A stretch of DNA of 64,000 bases from Pedobacter ureilyticus (GTDB taxonomy: Bacteria; Bacteroidota; Bacteroidia; Sphingobacteriales; Sphingobacteriaceae). Below, piece after piece: positions 52,125 to 59,843 of the stretch. The translations under genes were made by a program, and so were the position numbers. Location of the stretch: contig NZ_SSHJ01000001.1 of NCBI RefSeq assembly GCF_005925345.1, positions 62,001 to 126,000 of the forward strand, given 5' to 3'. The notes below the pieces were generated by a model. That model saw nothing but the letters and a program-made list of their open reading frames with translations. It ran no database searches and had not been told where the DNA came from. The first letter of the stretch is position 1, and each line of letters begins with the position of its first letter.

Positions 52125-52349
52125 CTATTTAGTAACATTATTTCTAAATAGAACAAACCATAAGATTAGCAAAACAACAATTACAATTGGGATAATCCAT
52201 TTTAGGGCCTGCCCTGCTCCTTTGTTATCTGGCTCGTTAACTGTGGGTGCTGGTGCCGGGTTCGATTGATGGGCATCGTAATCATTTTCTACGTTTGCAG
52301 TAGTGTGTTTATTCTGATCTTCTATATTGTTTCCTAATTGATTTTCCAT
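52125..52349 (-). CDS. Small C-tail-anchored membrane protein
   Basis: A 74-residue protein with a polar, Asn/Pro-rich N-terminal part (about residues 1-47) and a single C-terminal membrane helix (ALKWIIPIVIVVLLILWFVLF) followed by a short basic tail. It has no signal peptide. The layout resembles small membrane proteins found in many Bacteroidota, but I do not know its function. The start has no good ribosome-binding site. It is divergent from queG. Confidence 0.62.
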   Translation of the reverse strand: MENQLGNNIEDQNKHTTANVENDYDAHQSNPAPAPTVNEPDNKGAGQALKWIIPIVIVVLLILWFVLFRNNVTK

Positions 52350-52445
52350 AACATGAGGTTTAAATTTAGTTTGCGGCCTAATAATTTAATTGTATTTATA
52401 TAGAGCTAACAAACAAAGAGGTTAAAAGGTTTTTTAGTAAAAGGT

Positions 52446-52453
52446 TATCTTTG
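52446..52453 (+). promoter_or_regulatory. -7 element close to the queG start codon
   Basis: TATCTTTG, eight bases before the ATG; very short leader predicted. Confidence 0.55.
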
Positions 52454-52461
52454 TATAGAAA

Positions 52462-53397
52462 ATGTTTACTACATCCTCCAAATACAGCCAGATGATTAAG
52501 CAAGAAGCCATGCGTTTAGGCTTCATGAGCTGTGGTATAGCTAAAGCAGATTTTTTAGAGGAAGAAGCGCCAAGGTTAGAAAATTGGCTAAAGGCCAACC
52601 ATCATGGCGAAATGGGTTACATGGAAAATCATTTCGATAAAAGACTAGACCCAAGAATTTTGGTTGATGGCGCTAAATCGATTGTTTCGTTAACACTAAA
52701 CTACTATACCGATGAAAAGCAAACTGATACCAGTGCGCCTAAAATATCAAAGTATGCTTATGGTACCGATTATCATTCGGTAATTAAAGATAAGCTCCAA
52801 GAGCTAATGGCTTTTATACGTGACCATATTGGTGAAGTTGATGGCAGATGTTTTGTAGATTCTGCTCCAGTAATGGATAAAGCTTGGGCACAAAAGGCAG
52901 GTTTGGGTTGGCGTGGCAAAAACTCAAACTTGATTAGCAAACAGGTTGGCTCTTTCTTTTTTTTAGCAGAGCTGATTATTGATCTTGAGCTAGAATACGA
53001 CAGTCCTTTTCCGACAGATCATTGCGGCTCTTGTACCCGCTGTATTGATGCTTGCCCTACTGACGCAATTGTTGCGCCCTATACTGTGGATGGTAGTAGA
53101 TGTATTTCCTATTTAACCATTGAACTTAAAAACGAAATACCGACTGAATTTAAAGGCAAAATGGATAATTGGATGTTCGGTTGTGATATTTGCCAAGATG
53201 TTTGTCCGTGGAATAGGTTTGCCACACCCCACCAAGAAGAAAACTTTATACCAAAAGAAGACTTACTGGGTTTAAGCAAAAATGAGTTGATAGATATGAC
53301 GGATGAAGTTTTTAAACGAGTATTTAAGAACTCTCCGGTAAAACGCACCAAATACAGCGGTTTGAAAAGAAACATTGATTTTTTACAACAGTTATGA
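52462..53397 (+). CDS. queG: Epoxyqueuosine reductase
   Basis: Reduces epoxyqueuosine to queuosine in tRNA using cobalamin and two 4Fe-4S clusters; cytoplasmic, 311 residues. The cluster motifs are [16 protein letters not shown] and [13 protein letters not shown], with a further Cys in RCISYL. The N-terminal part has the cobalamin-binding block and the catalytic Asp region [24 protein letters not shown]. QueE at 30833 belongs to the same pathway. The stop overlaps the start of the next gene by four bases (ATGA). Confidence 0.96.
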   Translation: MFTTSSKYSQMIKQEAMRLGFMSCGIAKADFLEEEAPRLENWLKANHHGEMGYMENHFDKRLDPRILVDGAKSIVSLTLNYYTDEKQTDTSAPKISKYAYGTDYHSVIKDKLQELMAFIRDHIGEVDGRCFVDSAPVMDKAWAQKAGLGWRGKNSNLISKQVGSFFFLAELIIDLELEYDSPFPTDHCGSCTRCIDACPTDAIVAPYTVDGSRCISYLTIELKNEIPTEFKGKMDNWMFGCDICQDVCPWNRFATPHQEENFIPKEDLLGLSKNELIDMTDEVFKRVFKNSPVKRTKYSGLKRNIDFLQQL

Positions 53398-54227
53398 AAA
53401 AGTACCTCTATTTGCTCTTATGTTTGCTAAACAGTACTACCTTCGCTCAAGAAATCAACTTAAAAAAGCGCAGGCCAAATGCCTTAACAGGAAGTGAGTT
53501 TGCTAAATCAATAGCAGATACCAACCTTAGTTTAGCGGCAAGAGAAAAACTCATTTATACTGAAGTTAAAAATGGAAATATCCCGTCATTTTTACGAAAG
53601 TTAAAACCTATACAAATTGAAAAGGTAATTAATGGAACCAACTATAAATTAAAATTTTATGTATTGCCAGATTATTTAAGCATAGGAACAGATAGTAACT
53701 TTTTCTATATCCCCACCACACCGATGCTAGCTCAGCAAATTGCCGATTTAACAGGGTCATTGCTTCCTACAAAAGCCATGGTAGACGAGATTTACACAAA
53801 CGCTAAGATTAAACTAGAACCACAGCCAATTGCACCAAGCAAAGAGATGATTACGGTTCCACTATTTATTGCTCATAATCAAATGGTATTAAACCAACTC
53901 GAAGCATTTAAGGAAAGACATTTACAGTCTGAATTAACAGCGGGCAACAAAAAAGACATTATTATTTCTAATAAAATTTATGGACAGCCAACCCAACGAG
54001 TGGTCATTTATGGATGGCATAAATTGGATGGAAAAGCCATACAGCCGGTTTACAACAAGCATACCAACACTTGGGCAGATTACAGCCATGGAGTAAGACT
54101 GATCAGTAATATCGGTTATTTGAATGGTAAGCGAATAAAGTTGACTGACTTATTGAAAGATCAAGTACTTCATGAGTTACTTAGTGATGAGGGGGTAATC
54201 CCGACAGCCAAGTATCCTATAAAGTAA
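53394..54227 (+). CDS. Secreted protein of a conserved unknown family, coupled to queG
   Basis: A 277-residue protein with a signal peptide ([16 protein letters not shown]). Conserved-looking blocks are [51 protein letters not shown] and [12 protein letters not shown] recall similar secreted proteins with the same blocks in other phyla but no established function or family name. The His, Asp and Tyr residues in the late blocks look like a possible active site; this is a guess. Its ATG overlaps the queG stop, so translation is coupled although the products work in different compartments. Confidence 0.8.
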   Translation: MKKYLYLLLCLLNSTTFAQEINLKKRRPNALTGSEFAKSIADTNLSLAAREKLIYTEVKNGNIPSFLRKLKPIQIEKVINGTNYKLKFYVLPDYLSIGTDSNFFYIPTTPMLAQQIADLTGSLLPTKAMVDEIYTNAKIKLEPQPIAPSKEMITVPLFIAHNQMVLNQLEAFKERHLQSELTAGNKKDIIISNKIYGQPTQRVVIYGWHKLDGKAIQPVYNKHTNTWADYSHGVRLISNIGYLNGKRIKLTDLLKDQVLHELLSDEGVIPTAKYPIK

Positions 54228-54263
54228 TCGCGTTGCTTTTTTCTACTTTCTAGTAACCGAATT

Positions 54264-54866
54264 TCAACTATTTGGCTTGCTTACATACTTATTGCCTTTG
54301 ATATAAAAGCGAAACGGCCACAAAGCATGCTCTTGAGCGTATGCTACTCCAATGCGAGTGGTCGCCACAATTTTTTCGTCTTCGTAGGCTTTTGCATCTT
54401 CAATCCATATTTCGTTAGATAAAAAATCTTTAGCGTTAAGGTTCTTATCAATTCCCAAAGCCTGAGATAGCGCACCGGGGCCAGCAGTAATGCGAGGCGC
54501 TAGCTTTTCCATTTTTCTTCTTTGCAGCATAATTTCTACGCCAACAGTCGGCTCGATAGCTCTAATTAAAACCGCTTGTGGATTTCCTTCTTTACCACTT
54601 ACTGCATTTAACAAGTGATGAATGCCATAACATAAATACACGTAAGTAATGCCACCATTTAAAAACATCGTGGCTGTTCTATTGGTATTTCGTCCGCCAT
54701 AAGCATGGCAGGCTTTATCTACTACACCATCATAAGCTTCGGTTTCGGTAATGATACCACCTGTAAGTTTACCATTAATATTAGTGAATAGTAACTTGCC
54801 TAGCAACTGCTTTGCTACAACTACTACATCCTCTTTTTGGTAAAATGATAGCGGTAGTTTAGACAT
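54264..54866 (-). CDS. 3-methyladenine DNA glycosylase (AAG/Mpg family)
   Basis: Removes alkylated purines in base-excision repair; 200 residues, usual for the bacterial AAG family. Visible family blocks are AKQLLGKLLFTN, ITETEAYDGVVDKACHAYGGRNTNRTATMF (catalytic Glu in ETEAY) and YVYLCYGIHHLLNAVSG. AGPGALSQALGI follows. The start overlaps the 3' end of the free-Met sulfoxide reductase gene by eight bases, so the two form an operon of damage-repair enzymes. Confidence 0.94.
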   Translation of the reverse strand: MSKLPLSFYQKEDVVVVAKQLLGKLLFTNINGKLTGGIITETEAYDGVVDKACHAYGGRNTNRTATMFLNGGITYVYLCYGIHHLLNAVSGKEGNPQAVLIRAIEPTVGVEIMLQRRKMEKLAPRITAGPGALSQALGIDKNLNAKDFLSNEIWIEDAKAYEDEKIVATTRIGVAYAQEHALWPFRFYIKGNKYVSKPNS

Positions 54867-55335
54867 CTAATAACTTGATAATTTCATTTAGATACTTACT
54901 ATCAACTTCATCAAAGTGAGATAGATATTCGCTATCTACATCCAGCACACCCATAACTTTTCCGCCGCTGTAAATCGGCAAAACGATTTCCGATTTTGAA
55001 GCCGAAGCACAAGCAATATGACCTGGAAATTCATCCACATTTGGTACTATTAAAGTCTTCTCTTGTTGCCACGATGAGCCACAAACTCCTTTTCCCTTTT
55101 TAATCCTGGTGCAAGCTACCGGCCCCTGAAATGGACCTAACACCAATTCATCATCCTTGATTAAATAAAAACCAACCCAGAACCAATTAAATTGCTCTTT
55201 TAGCGCTGCGCTTATATTAGCTAGGTTAGCGATTAGGTCATTTTCGCCTCCAAGTAAAGCTTTAATTTGAGGGATGATGGATATATATTTTTCTTCTTTC
55301 GAAGCTTCTTTTAAAATTGATAAATCTTCTGCCAT
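54859..55335 (-). CDS. GAF-domain free-methionine-(R)-sulfoxide reductase
   Basis: Reduces free Met-R-sulfoxide with thioredoxin-type electrons; a 158-residue GAF protein of the YebR/fRMsr family. The three cysteines Cys75 (ACTRI), Cys85 (GVCGSSW) and Cys109 (HIACASAS) have the same spacing (10 and 24) as the catalytic set Cys84, Cys94 and Cys118 of E. coli. This makes the activity likely. It is the first gene of the pair with the glycosylase. Confidence 0.92.
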   Translation of the reverse strand: MAEDLSILKEASKEEKYISIIPQIKALLGGENDLIANLANISAALKEQFNWFWVGFYLIKDDELVLGPFQGPVACTRIKKGKGVCGSSWQQEKTLIVPNVDEFPGHIACASASKSEIVLPIYSGGKVMGVLDVDSEYLSHFDEVDSKYLNEIIKLLDV

Positions 55336-55369
55336 AGTACAAATAACGCATAAATATTTACAGAAAATG

Positions 55370-55442
55370 CTACATATTCACAGATTTGATATTTATATTA
55401 TAATTCCTCCTCCTGTTAAAAATATCTGTGCATCAGTGGCTA
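55370..55442. repeat. Worn inverted repeat, AGCCAC...CACAGAT family
   Basis: The right arm at 55424-55442 (minus strand AGCCACTGATGCACAGAT) matches the element at 2958-3009 with one or two changes. The left arm at 55370-55386 pairs at about 13 of 17 positions. It lies in the divergent gap between the sulfoxide reductase and the S46 peptidase. Confidence 0.5.
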
Positions 55443-55500
55443 AACTAATTCCACATTTCACAACTATTCCACATTCATCGACTAGTTAAAACAATTTCCT

Positions 55501-55508
55501 TAGTTTTG
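55501..55508 (+). promoter_or_regulatory. -7 promoter element for the S46 peptidase
   Basis: TAGTTTTG, 27 bases before the ATG. Confidence 0.45.
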
Positions 55509-55535
55509 ACTGATTAGAACTTAACTAACAACACA

Positions 55536-57713
55536 ATGAACAAGAAAATCTCATCAATTACTTTACTCATAATGCTTGTAACGGGCGGCTTGGGTCTTTT
55601 AGGGTATAAATTTCGGGAAGAAGGAATGTTTCCGCTAAGCGAAATTCATAAAATAGATTTAAAGAAAGCAGGTTTAAAAATTGAGCCTAATGAGGTATAT
55701 AATCCAAATGGGATCAGTTTAGTGGATGCCTTAGTTAACGTGGGCGGCTGCACTGGTTCTTTTGTTTCAGACGAAGGGCTAATCATTACCAATCATCATT
55801 GCGCTTTTAGTGCTGTGCAACTGGCAAGCACACCAGAAAATGACTATTTGAATAACGGTTTTGTAGCTAGATCACGTGAACAAGAAATTGAAGCAAAGGG
55901 TTTAACATGCCGTATTACAGATGGCTATGAAGATGTATCTGACAAGATATTAGGTGCTGTAGCAAATATTGAAAATCCGGCTACCCGTTTACAAATGATT
56001 AACAACTTGATGAAAAACATTGCCGCAGAAGCGGAAAAAGAAGACCCAAGTATAAAGGCCGAAGTTTCAGAAATGTTTATCGGAAAAACCTATGTGCTTT
56101 TTAGATATAAAACCATAGAAGATGTGCGATTAGTCTACGTACCCAACCGCCAAATTGGCGAGTTTGGTGGCGAAACTGATAATTGGGTATGGCCACGTCA
56201 CACGGGAGATTACTCTTTCATGAGGGCTTATGTAGGAAAAGATGGTAAGCCTGCCAAATACAGCAAAGACAACGTTCCATTTAAACCAAAAAAATCATTG
56301 CAAGTTAATGCAAGCGGAACTAACGAAGAAGATTTTGTATTTATACTGGGCTATCCTGGCAGAACATTCCGTCATCGCCCTGCGCAATTTATAGACTACC
56401 AAGCAAAATACGTTTTACCGTATACTTCAGATTTGTTCGACTTTCAAAACGCAACAATGGAAGCTGTAGGTAAAAAAGATAAGGCTACAGAGATTAAACT
56501 TGCTACACGCATTAAACGCAATGCCAATGTTATGAAAAACTACAGAGGTAAGTTGGCAGGCATCAAAGGCATTGATTTGGTAGCGCAAAAACAGCAGGAA
56601 GATGCCGCATTAGCCGAATTTATCAATGGAAATGTAGAAGTTAAAGCACAATACGGTAACTTGATGGCAGATATCGATCAACTTTATAAGTTGATTAATA
56701 GTGATGCTAATAGAGATTTATGGTTTAGCCAGATCTATAATTCTACCAGCCTACTTAATGTTGCCAAGAACATCAACATCTTTAAAAACAGCCTTAACCA
56801 GCAGCCTGCATCTCAAAAACAAGCCTTTTTTGACACCAACGTACCGAAATTGAAACAAGTGCTTACCAACATATACAATGCCTACCAAATTGATGTTGAC
56901 AGGCGTATTTTTAAGAGAATGCTGATGGATGCGATTTCATTTACTCCAAATCAACGAATTACATCAATAGATAAAATTGTAAATCGCGGCAGCAATAGTG
57001 AGGCAATGATTGACAGCTACATCAATGACACCTTTGGGTTAACTAAGTTAAAAGATCCCAACTATGTATTCAACACGCTATTAAAATCGGCCAAATCTAT
57101 TAGCGACTACAATGATGGATTATTGTTATTAGAAACAGATATTGCTCGACAAATTGCGGAATTAAAGCCAGAGAAAGATCGAAGAGATGGCGTATTGAAC
57201 AAATTAATGGGCGACTACGTAAACGTTAAGGAGAAGTTTTTAAATAAAGGCTTTGTACCAGATGCCAATAGTACCCTGAGGTTGACTTATGGATATGTGC
57301 GTGGCTACTCTCCTGCAGATGCAACCTACATGTCGCCATACACCACCATTAAAGGCATTTTAGAAAAAGGAGCTACCGGCAACCCTGACTTTTATTACCC
57401 AAACATCATCAAAGAACTTTGGGAGAAGAAAGATTTTGGTGCGTTTGCGAAGAAGGAATTAAATGATGTGCCTGTAGCTTTCCTTTACAATATGGATACT
57501 ACTGGAGGAAATTCTGGATCTCCAATTATGAATGCTTATGGCGAGCTAATTGGCGTAAACTTCGACAGAGCTTACGGTGCTACCATTAACGATTATGCTT
57601 GGAACGAAAGCTACAGCCGCTCAATTGGCGTAGATATTAGGTATGTGCTTTGGGCTGCTTCGAAAATAGACAAAGCCGATTTTTTACTTAAAGAAATGGG
57701 CGTAAAACTTTAA
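55536..57713 (+). CDS. S46 family dipeptidyl-peptidase, DPP11-like
   Basis: A 725-residue periplasmic serine peptidase that removes dipeptides from the N-terminus of peptides. The signal or anchor is at residues 8-25. The catalytic His is in LIITNHHCAFS (near 88) and the Ser is Ser660 in GGNSGSP. The residue 18 positions after the Ser is Arg678. In P. gingivalis enzymes this place is Arg673 in DPP11, which cuts after Asp or Glu, and Gly673 in DPP7, which prefers hydrophobic residues. I therefore infer a DPP11 type. It stands alone. Confidence 0.93.
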   Translation: MNKKISSITLLIMLVTGGLGLLGYKFREEGMFPLSEIHKIDLKKAGLKIEPNEVYNPNGISLVDALVNVGGCTGSFVSDEGLIITNHHCAFSAVQLASTPENDYLNNGFVARSREQEIEAKGLTCRITDGYEDVSDKILGAVANIENPATRLQMINNLMKNIAAEAEKEDPSIKAEVSEMFIGKTYVLFRYKTIEDVRLVYVPNRQIGEFGGETDNWVWPRHTGDYSFMRAYVGKDGKPAKYSKDNVPFKPKKSLQVNASGTNEEDFVFILGYPGRTFRHRPAQFIDYQAKYVLPYTSDLFDFQNATMEAVGKKDKATEIKLATRIKRNANVMKNYRGKLAGIKGIDLVAQKQQEDAALAEFINGNVEVKAQYGNLMADIDQLYKLINSDANRDLWFSQIYNSTSLLNVAKNINIFKNSLNQQPASQKQAFFDTNVPKLKQVLTNIYNAYQIDVDRRIFKRMLMDAISFTPNQRITSIDKIVNRGSNSEAMIDSYINDTFGLTKLKDPNYVFNTLLKSAKSISDYNDGLLLLETDIARQIAELKPEKDRRDGVLNKLMGDYVNVKEKFLNKGFVPDANSTLRLTYGYVRGYSPADATYMSPYTTIKGILEKGATGNPDFYYPNIIKELWEKKDFGAFAKKELNDVPVAFLYNMDTTGGNSGSPIMNAYGELIGVNFDRAYGATINDYAWNESYSRSIGVDIRYVLWAASKIDKADFLLKEMGVKL

Positions 57714-57772
57714 TTGCAAAATATTTAACAGTTGCCAAAATCTGTTTAAATTTCATTTTAACAATATGCAGA

Positions 57773-57833
57773 TGTCATGACGAGCTTGTTGAAATATTTT
57801 TGGAGAATAGTCTTCGACAAGCTCAGACTGACA
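57773..57833. repeat. Palindromic repeat, GAGCTTGT...ACAAGCTC family
   Basis: Two 21-base arms, left starting TGTCATGACGAGCTTGT and right starting TTCGACAAGCTCAG, pair with five mismatches around 19 bases. It belongs to the same dispersed family as the single arm at 10898-10918. It follows the S46 peptidase and could act as a terminator. Confidence 0.65.
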
Positions 57834-57930
57834 GGCAAAAGTTTGATGGAATTTTAAACAATCTTTAATAGCAAAACACACTAATCATTATTGACTTTCT
57901 ACAAAATCGTCATTAGAGCTATTAATTGGA

Positions 57931-57965
57931 CTAATACCTAAAACCTAATTCCTTATCCCTTAAAA
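57931..57965 (+). repeat. Period-7 tandem array before the 82-residue gene
   Basis: Five heptamers on the theme CTAANNC (first two CTAATAC, CTAAAAC). It ends two bases before the ATG at 57968, so it replaces a normal ribosome-binding site. Confidence 0.75.
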
Positions 57966-57967
57966 AA

Positions 57968-58216
57968 ATGAGAATAATAGCCGAATTACCACATCCTCAA
58001 TGCAAGATCAGCATCTTCAGTATGAACCAAAAATTCATTGTCAAATTTGAACAGGGACCATACGAACAAAGCTATAAAATTTCGGAATTAGACCTTACCG
58101 GAGGAGGAGTTAACGAAGTGTTCCAGATCATAGATGAGGAATTTATTGAAACTGTAATTGAACGTTTCAAGCTAATGAGAACAGATTTTATAACTGCCTA
58201 TCAACGACAGCAATAA
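57968..58216 (+). CDS. Small conserved-looking cytoplasmic protein
   Basis: An 82-residue protein with no signal peptide or membrane helix. Its first half is strand-rich (ISIFSMNQKFIVKFEQGPYEQSYKI) and the second half helical (EVFQIIDEEFIETVIERFKLM). I have the impression of a small family in Bacteroidota but know no function. The ATG is directly preceded by a heptamer array and has no Shine-Dalgarno sequence. It stands alone. Confidence 0.72.
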   Translation: MRIIAELPHPQCKISIFSMNQKFIVKFEQGPYEQSYKISELDLTGGGVNEVFQIIDEEFIETVIERFKLMRTDFITAYQRQQ

Positions 58217-58549
58217 CACTACAAACAAAAACATGTAACATACTGAAAAACAAATAACTAAACATTCATACAAAATTTAATTTTGCTTTTTAAGCTCTCT
58301 ATAGCGTTATCATTCTTTGTTATGTAAATAAAAAGTTTAAACAAAAACCGGCAAGTACAATCATTAACAGTTAGTTAAAATGCTTGACAAAATTTTATTT
58401 CGAGCACAAAATTAGCCGAATTAATGGGAAGTTTTGTTTTCAAACATCATTTAATTGATATTTCTAATTCTTAGAAATATCAATTAAATAACTAACACGT
58501 TCTGCAATCATTTCGCTTTTCGTTACCTTTACCGCCCAACAAAACCAAC
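58217..58549. other. Gene-free AT-rich stretch upstream of the MFS gene
   Basis: No coding sequence seen. The only clear structure is the perfect 19-base-arm palindrome at 58449-58489. A near-match -7 box (TACCTTTA, 58524-58531) lies 18 bases before the start codon. Confidence 0.55.
58449..58489. promoter_or_regulatory. Perfect 19-base-arm palindrome upstream of the MFS pump gene
   Basis: Arms ATTTAATTGATATTTCTAA (58449-58467) and its exact complement (58471-58489), loop TTC. It is AT-rich and 60 bases before the start codon. It has no T-run beyond it on the plus strand. It may be an operator for a dimeric regulator, or a folded RNA leader if transcription starts farther up. Confidence 0.6.
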
Positions 58550-59764
58550 ATGGCTAACAACAGAAACGCTGGCGTATTTTTTATCCTAGTCACTATCCTA
58601 TTTGATTGTATCGGCTTTGGAATTATCATTCCAATTATGCCGGCACTAATCAAAGAACTTACTGGTGCTACGCTTAGTGAAGCTTCGGAGTACGGTGGCT
58701 TTTTACTAACTGCCTATTCGCTGATGATGTTTGTTTGTTCGCCTATATTAGGTGCCTTGAGTGATAAAATGGGACGTCGCCCCGTGTTGCTTATTTCTCT
58801 GTTCGGTATGGCTGTTGATTACTTCTTTTTGTCTTTTGCGCATACCATTACTTTGTTATTTGTTGGCCGTATTGTGGCTGGCCTGTGTGGTGCAAGTATT
58901 ACCACAGCATCTGCCTATATTGCCGATGTAAGCACGCCTGATAAAAGAGCCCAGAACTTTGGTTTAATTGGCGCTGCTTTTGGCTTAGGTTTTATCATAG
59001 GCCCTGTAATTGGTGGCGTTTTTAGTCAGTTTGGAACAAGAGTGCCTTTTATGATTGCAGGCGGTTTGTCACTTATCAATTGGCTTTATGGCTATTTCAT
59101 TCTTCCAGAATCATTAAAGAAAGAAAACCGGAGAGAATTTGATTGGAAACGAGCAAATCCTATAGGTGCTTTAATGCAAATTAAGCGATATCCCTCACTT
59201 TTAGGCCTGTTGGCTTCACTGCTTATTCTTTATATTGCTGCTCAATCTACGCAGACAGTATGGTCGTTCTACACCCAAGAGAAATTTAATTGGGACGAAA
59301 CGTGGATAGGTTATTCTTTGGGTTTTGTTGGTGTTACAGTGGCTATAGTCCAAGGTGGCCTAATTCGAATTATTATCCCCAAGCTTGGTCAAAAGAAATC
59401 CATTATGTTAGGTTTAAGCTTATATGTGCTGGGCTTTACGTTGTTTGCTTTTGCCTCGAAAGGCTGGATGATGTTTGCCTTTATGGTTCCTTATGCCTTG
59501 GCTGGAATTACTGGCCCAGCTATACAAGGAATTATTTCTACTCAAGTAAAACCAGACGAGCAAGGCGAACTGCAAGGTATTATGACCAGCTTTATGAGTT
59601 TAGCGAGTATTATTGGCCCATTATTGATGTCTTCGCTCTTTGCTCATTTTACCAGTCATAAGAACGATAGTATCTATTTTCCGGGAGCGCCATTTATGAT
59701 GGGTGCAATATTGACCTGCATTTCAATTTTAATTTGTTATCAGACACTAAAAAAACATCATTAA
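58550..59764 (+). CDS. TCR/Tet family MFS efflux transporter
   Basis: A 404-residue, 12-helix proton antiporter like TetA. Motif A between helices 2 and 3 is GALSDKMGRRPVLLISLFG, and motif C in helix 5 is GLGFIIGPVIGGVFSQFG. The short central loop (SLKKENRREFDWKRANP) is typical for Tet-type members. Chromosomal members in environmental Bacteroidota often lack a known drug substrate, so resistance should not be assumed. No TetR gene lies beside it, but a perfect palindrome lies upstream. Confidence 0.88.
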   Translation: MANNRNAGVFFILVTILFDCIGFGIIIPIMPALIKELTGATLSEASEYGGFLLTAYSLMMFVCSPILGALSDKMGRRPVLLISLFGMAVDYFFLSFAHTITLLFVGRIVAGLCGASITTASAYIADVSTPDKRAQNFGLIGAAFGLGFIIGPVIGGVFSQFGTRVPFMIAGGLSLINWLYGYFILPESLKKENRREFDWKRANPIGALMQIKRYPSLLGLLASLLILYIAAQSTQTVWSFYTQEKFNWDETWIGYSLGFVGVTVAIVQGGLIRIIIPKLGQKKSIMLGLSLYVLGFTLFAFASKGWMMFAFMVPYALAGITGPAIQGIISTQVKPDEQGELQGIMTSFMSLASIIGPLLMSSLFAHFTSHKNDSIYFPGAPFMMGAILTCISILICYQTLKKHH

Positions 59765-59843
59765 AAAATGCTTGAATTATAAATGGCGAAATGATTGAGT
59801 TCTTACTTAAACCACATTCGTTCATCATGATTCATGCGCACAA

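Noticed and set aside
59290..59661. 123-codon second frame inside the MFS gene
   Set aside because: It overlaps conserved membrane helices of the Tet-type protein, has unusual composition and no start signal.
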